DNA from: Rhizobium sp. RU36D
GTDB lineage: Bacteria; Pseudomonadota; Alphaproteobacteria; Rhizobiales; Rhizobiaceae
Assembly: GCF_900176345.1 (NCBI RefSeq)
Contig: NZ_FWXU01000034.1
Span: forward strand, 1-40,571
Length of the DNA: 40,571 nucleotides
Direction of reading: 5' to 3'
The notes beneath the pieces are model-generated. The model searched no databases. It had not been told where the DNA came from and was given only the letters and a program-made list of their open reading frames with translations. A program made the translations under genes and the position numbers. The first letter of the stretch is position 1. Each line of letters opens with the position of its first letter. Shown in pieces: positions 39,078 through 40,571 of this stretch.

Positions 39078-39889
39078 TCGCGAAGCCCGCCATCAACATG
39101 ACCATCGGCGATCTGCCGGAACTGGATTTCGTCCCGCTCCGGCAAATCCGCGTCGATGACAGCTATCAGCGCCCCCTGAAGGAGAAGCGCGTTGCCCAGA
39201 TCCTGAGGGACTTCAACTGGGCACAGTTCGGCGCACTGATGCTGGTGCGCCAGGAGGACGGTACCTACACCGTTTATGACGGCCAGCACCGCTTCGAGGC
39301 CGCGCGCAAGCATCCCGCGATCGACCAAGTGCCGGCGACGATCGTCACCTTGAACGCAGCTTACGAGGAGGCCCAGCACTTCCTTGGTGTCAACATCAAC
39401 CGATCGGCCATCACCACGGTAGAAAAATACTGGGCAGGCATCGAGGCCGGCAATGACGAGATGATGCGCATCTGCGCCGTGCTCGAGGAGGCTGGTTGCG
39501 AGGTTGTACCACCAGGCAGCAAGTCGCCGGCCGCCAACCGTACATCGTCGATAGCAGCGATCGAGCGCAGCTTGCGCCTCTATGGCGACGACGCCGTAAC
39601 CCAGGCCTGCAAGACCTTGCGGGAGGCATGGCCGAAGGACGTGCACGCCCTGAACGGCGTCATGATCCAGGCGCTGGCCCGGCTTTACCGCAACAACAAG
39701 GGCACGATGGATCGGGAGCGCATGGCGCTGAAGCTGAAGGGCAAGGATCGCAAGATCCTGACATCGGATGCCGAGATGCTGCGCAAGATGGGTGGAGGCG
39801 ATGCGCCGCTCGCCGTCGCAAAAGCCCTGGTCGAGGTCTACAACCGCGGCCTGACTTCCAGCATGATCCAAGTGGGAGCGAAGAAATGA
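39074..39889 (+). CDS. ParB-like DUF6551 protein
   Basis: The ATG overlaps the previous stop (ATGA). The 271-residue protein has a ParB/DUF6551 core: LRQIRVDDSYQRPLKEKRVAQI, then YDGQHRFEAARKH (DGQHR at 69-73). The C-terminal part is helical with EKYWAGIEAGNDEMMRIC and NNKGTMDRERMAL. Such proteins are common in rhizobial phages. Together with two ParB-like genes on the other side of the switch this phage has three such proteins. Confidence 0.86.
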   Translation: MIAKPAINMTIGDLPELDFVPLRQIRVDDSYQRPLKEKRVAQILRDFNWAQFGALMLVRQEDGTYTVYDGQHRFEAARKHPAIDQVPATIVTLNAAYEEAQHFLGVNINRSAITTVEKYWAGIEAGNDEMMRICAVLEEAGCEVVPPGSKSPAANRTSSIAAIERSLRLYGDDAVTQACKTLREAWPKDVHALNGVMIQALARLYRNNKGTMDRERMALKLKGKDRKILTSDAEMLRKMGGGDAPLAVAKALVEVYNRGLTSSMIQVGAKK

Positions 39890-40005
39890 CACCTTCCCAG
39901 GGCTTCGCCTCTCTCCTCCTTTTCGCCGCCGTCATCACGGGCATCGCCTGGTTTACTGCTCTTCCGACAATCGGCCTCCTCTATATCCTGGGAGTTATCC
40001 AGTGA
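39886..40005 (+). CDS. 39-aa membrane peptide
   Basis: The ATG overlaps the previous stop (ATGA) and its TGA overlaps a GTG start (GTGA). The peptide has two hydrophobic stretches (residues about 8-24 and 26-37) split by proline 27, so it should sit in the inner membrane. It lies in an early operon, far from the lysis cassette. Superinfection exclusion or host membrane modification is possible, but unproven. Confidence 0.68.
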   Translation: MTPSQGFASLLLFAAVITGIAWFTALPTIGLLYILGVIQ

Positions 40006-40514
40006 CCGAACCATCAACACAATTCCGCGAGGCCGTGACGCGCCTTATTGAAAGCGTCGAATTCGACGTCAACGGGAGCAGCGGCCAGGGCGGCAATGGC
40101 GGCCTGATTTCCGACAAGACCATTCGCGCCGCCGGCGAGCTGCGCATCCTGCTGAGCCGTACCCCATCACCCTTGCAACCGGACATGTCGAAGGTGACCC
40201 GTTTGGTGGCGACTATGATCGACGTTCTTAGACGCGAGATCTCGTATGGCGACCGGGACCGAGCCCGTGAGAAATTCAATGAACTGGACCGCTTCTTCAG
40301 GAAGCATTTTCTTGGCGATGCCGATGATGAGACTTCGCCGAATACACTCATGCCCTCACCTATCGAAGCTGAGATATTGGATGCCATACGGCCGTTTCTC
40401 GGGCAGCCGATCACCCAGTCTCTTTGCCATGAGATCGTGCAGGCTCTCTGCCGGATCGGAAACGCCTCAGTCCCACCCCCCACACCCTCATCGAATGTGG
40501 GGCCGTCCGAATGA
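40002..40514 (+). CDS. Hypothetical early protein, 170 aa
   Basis: It starts at GTG on the stop of the membrane peptide (GTGA) and ends on the methyltransferase ATG. The protein is largely helical (REAVTRLIESVEFDVNG; SKVTRLVATMIDVLRREIS; FNELDRFFRKHF) with a Pro/Ser-rich end. No family is recognised. Coupling on both sides suggests a shared function with the methyltransferase operon. Confidence 0.7.
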   Translation: MTEPSTQFREAVTRLIESVEFDVNGSSGQGGNGGLISDKTIRAAGELRILLSRTPSPLQPDMSKVTRLVATMIDVLRREISYGDRDRAREKFNELDRFFRKHFLGDADDETSPNTLMPSPIEAEILDAIRPFLGQPITQSLCHEIVQALCRIGNASVPPPTPSSNVGPSE

Positions 40515-40571
40515 TCTACGGCTCCGTCTGCTCCGGCATCGAGGCGGCGACTATGGCTTGGCATCGGCTGG
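40511..40571 (+). CDS. Cytosine-C5 DNA methyltransferase, 5' part only
   Basis: Only 20 codons are present before the window ends: MIYGSVCSGIEAATMAWHRL, which is the start of phage Dcm-type enzymes (motif I, GSVCSGIEAAT). The ATG overlaps the previous stop (ATGA). The rest should lie beyond the window. It would methylate cytosine in phage or host DNA and protect against restriction. Confidence 0.8.
   Translation, partial: MIYGSVCSGIEAATMAWHRL

Noticed and set aside
1..40571. Search by eye for tRNA genes, CRISPR arrays, IS elements, integrase and att sites
   Set aside because: None could be supported. Lysogeny genes such as an integrase may lie outside the window.

Overview
This window is most of the genome of a temperate, contractile-tailed phage (a prophage or a phage contig) from an alphaproteobacterium, probably a Rhizobiales host. 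The host call rests on a perfect alphaproteobacterial LexA box (GTTC-N7-GTTC, 35843-35857), high-GC codon use and rhizobial-looking protein types; it is an inference. No integrase, attachment site, tRNA, IS element or CRISPR array is visible. The right edge cuts a DNA methyltransferase gene, so the element continues beyond the window.

Layout. (1) 1-27186, all on the minus strand, is the late region, read right to left. It begins with a lambda gpZ-like gene and a cos-candidate spacer. A lambda-type head module follows (Nu1- and A-like terminase, portal B, gpW, S49 protease C with a nested Nu3-like scaffold, D, E, FII-like connector). Next comes a P2-type contractile tail (V, W, J, I-like, DUF4815 protein, collar fibre, FI sheath, FII tube, E/E' frameshift pair, T, U, X, D). 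The region ends with a lysis cassette (EF-hand-containing amidase endolysin, holin-like and spanin-like membrane proteins) and a few small unknown genes. (2) 27405-34776, minus strand, is the leftward early operon: a Cro-like gene, a CII-like regulator, small HTH proteins, two ParB-like proteins (one fused to an MT-A70 adenine methyltransferase), a Rieske-type [2Fe-2S] protein, a DUF4031 protein, a replication-type HTH protein and finally a NusG paralogue. (3) 34777-36030 is the genetic switch. (4) 36030-40571, plus strand, is the rightward early operon, largely start/stop coupled: XRE regulator, a clamp-like protein, DUF5131 (Gp37/Gp68), zinc-ribbon, a DUF6551/ParB-like protein, a 39-residue membrane peptide and a cytosine methyltransferase.

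Regulation. The S24-type repressor (34862-35578) faces the Cro-like gene. Six copies of a 14-bp palindrome CGGT-N6-ACCG form two three-operator clusters, one between repressor and Cro-like gene and one, at exact 30-bp spacing, in front of the rightward operon. In each cluster one operator sits inside the 17-bp spacer of a recognisable promoter. Both divergent switch genes appear to be leaderless. A LexA-box-controlled zinc-ribbon gene (35543-35827) runs convergently into the 3' end of the repressor gene, while the repressor lacks the usual Ala-Gly cleavage pair. This suggests that SOS induction acts through this gene, as Tum does in phage 186. At the end of the leftward operon a NusG-like gene lies just before an intrinsic terminator that guards the late genes, suggesting NusG-type antitermination in place of lambda Q.

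Most promising for follow-up: the LexA-controlled antisense gene, the six-operator switch, the phage Rieske protein, and the NusG-paralogue/leader/terminator arrangement.
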